Both the position numbers and the translations under genes were made by a program. Positions 63,926-64,000 of a stretch of DNA of 64,000 nucleotides are shown one piece after another; the first letter of the stretch is position 1; each line of letters starts with the position of its first letter. The DNA lies in NCBI RefSeq assembly GCF_017115165.1, contig NZ_JABXKF010000090.1, positions 21,150 through 85,149 on the forward strand, given 5' to 3'. Below the pieces are notes generated by a model, which searched no databases, was not told the origin of the DNA, and saw nothing but the letters and a program-made list of their open reading frames with translations. The stretch is from Nostoc sp. LPT (lineage in GTDB: Bacteria > Cyanobacteriota > Cyanobacteriia > Cyanobacteriales > Nostocaceae).

Positions 63926-64000
63926 ATGCGATCGCAGATGTCTATTAGTTTTGCAGCAGAAAATCTTGTGAATCAGGAAGAACCTTTTTGCTTTATGATT
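63926..64000 (+). CDS. Possible start of a plus-strand gene running off the right edge
   Basis: A plus-strand frame opens at ATG 63926 (second in-frame ATG at 63938) and stays open for 25 codons to the window end, giving MSISFAAENLVNQEEPFCF from the second ATG. GAGGAG lies just upstream of the first ATG. It is too short to identify, and the opposite strand also has an open stretch here. Confidence 0.25.
   Translation, partial: MRSQMSISFAAENLVNQEEPFCFMI

Noticed and set aside
1..64000. CRISPR arrays, tRNA or rRNA genes, insertion-sequence transposases
   Set aside because: I saw no regularly spaced direct repeats, no tRNA-like cloverleaf, no rRNA sequence and no transposase in any frame I examined. 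The repeated blocks are homologous NRPS/PKS domains and short filler palindromes.
1..64000. Many GCGATCGC octamers as regulatory sites
   Set aside because: These are HIP1 sequences, genome-wide in many cyanobacteria. They inform taxonomy but are not individual operators.

Overview
The window is one strand-uniform, assembly-line biosynthetic region from a cyanobacterium, most likely a filamentous Nostocales-type strain. The reasons are the many HIP1 octamers (GCGATCGC), the moderately AT-rich DNA, the small palindromic repeats typical of these genomes (one carries a CGCAGAGGCGCAGAG core), the AMIN domain on the TonB receptor, and the hybrid NRPS/PKS style. Every convincing gene reads on the minus strand, so transcription runs from about 62 kb down to 1, and the locus continues past the left edge.

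Layout in transcription order. Right flank (62.4-64 kb): a frameshifted DUF3102-type gene, a small plus-strand gene remnant, a strong hairpin and possibly the start of a plus-strand gene. Then comes a 414-base non-coding stretch. Loading module: FAAL-ACP-C-A-NMT-PCP (55414-61986). Next is a membrane-anchored JmjC/cupin_8 oxygenase gene broken by an in-frame TAG. PKS1 is KS-AT-MT-KR-ACP (48458-54358). After it come an O-carbamoyltransferase and a four-gene set for hydroxymalonyl-ACP (hydroxyacyl dehydrogenase, ACP, acyl-CoA dehydrogenase, FkbH). The next proteins are a C domain fused to a SyrP/TauD-like hydroxylase; a degenerate C ('interface'-like)-A(Asn)-PCP-E protein; C-A(Thr)-PCP; PKS2, KS-AT-MT-KR-ACP; and C-A(beta-Ala)-PCP-C-A(Ser)-PCP. 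A TonB-dependent receptor and an iron-siderophore binding lipoprotein sit in the middle of the cluster. They are followed by PKS3 (KS-AT-KR-PCP-E), C-A(Gly) with a luciferase-like monooxygenase inserted in the A domain, a PanP-like aspartate 1-decarboxylase, and PKS4 (KS-AT and onward), cut by the left edge.

How the parts fit together (inference): a fatty acid is activated by FAAL and extended by alternating amino acids and polyketide units. The locus makes two of its own building blocks: hydroxymalonyl-ACP for some PKS modules and beta-alanine for the matching A domain. Tailoring would be N-methylation, beta-hydroxylation of Asn (or Asp), C-methylation, O-carbamoylation and oxidation of Gly. 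The embedded uptake genes make a secreted lipopeptide siderophore the leading hypothesis, broadly like the FAAL-containing, beta-hydroxyaspartate cyanochelin class, but with more PKS modules and more tailoring than I associate with that class. No thioesterase is visible in the window.

Substrate codes were read by eye from the A-domain motifs and are predictions. Residue positions are approximate.
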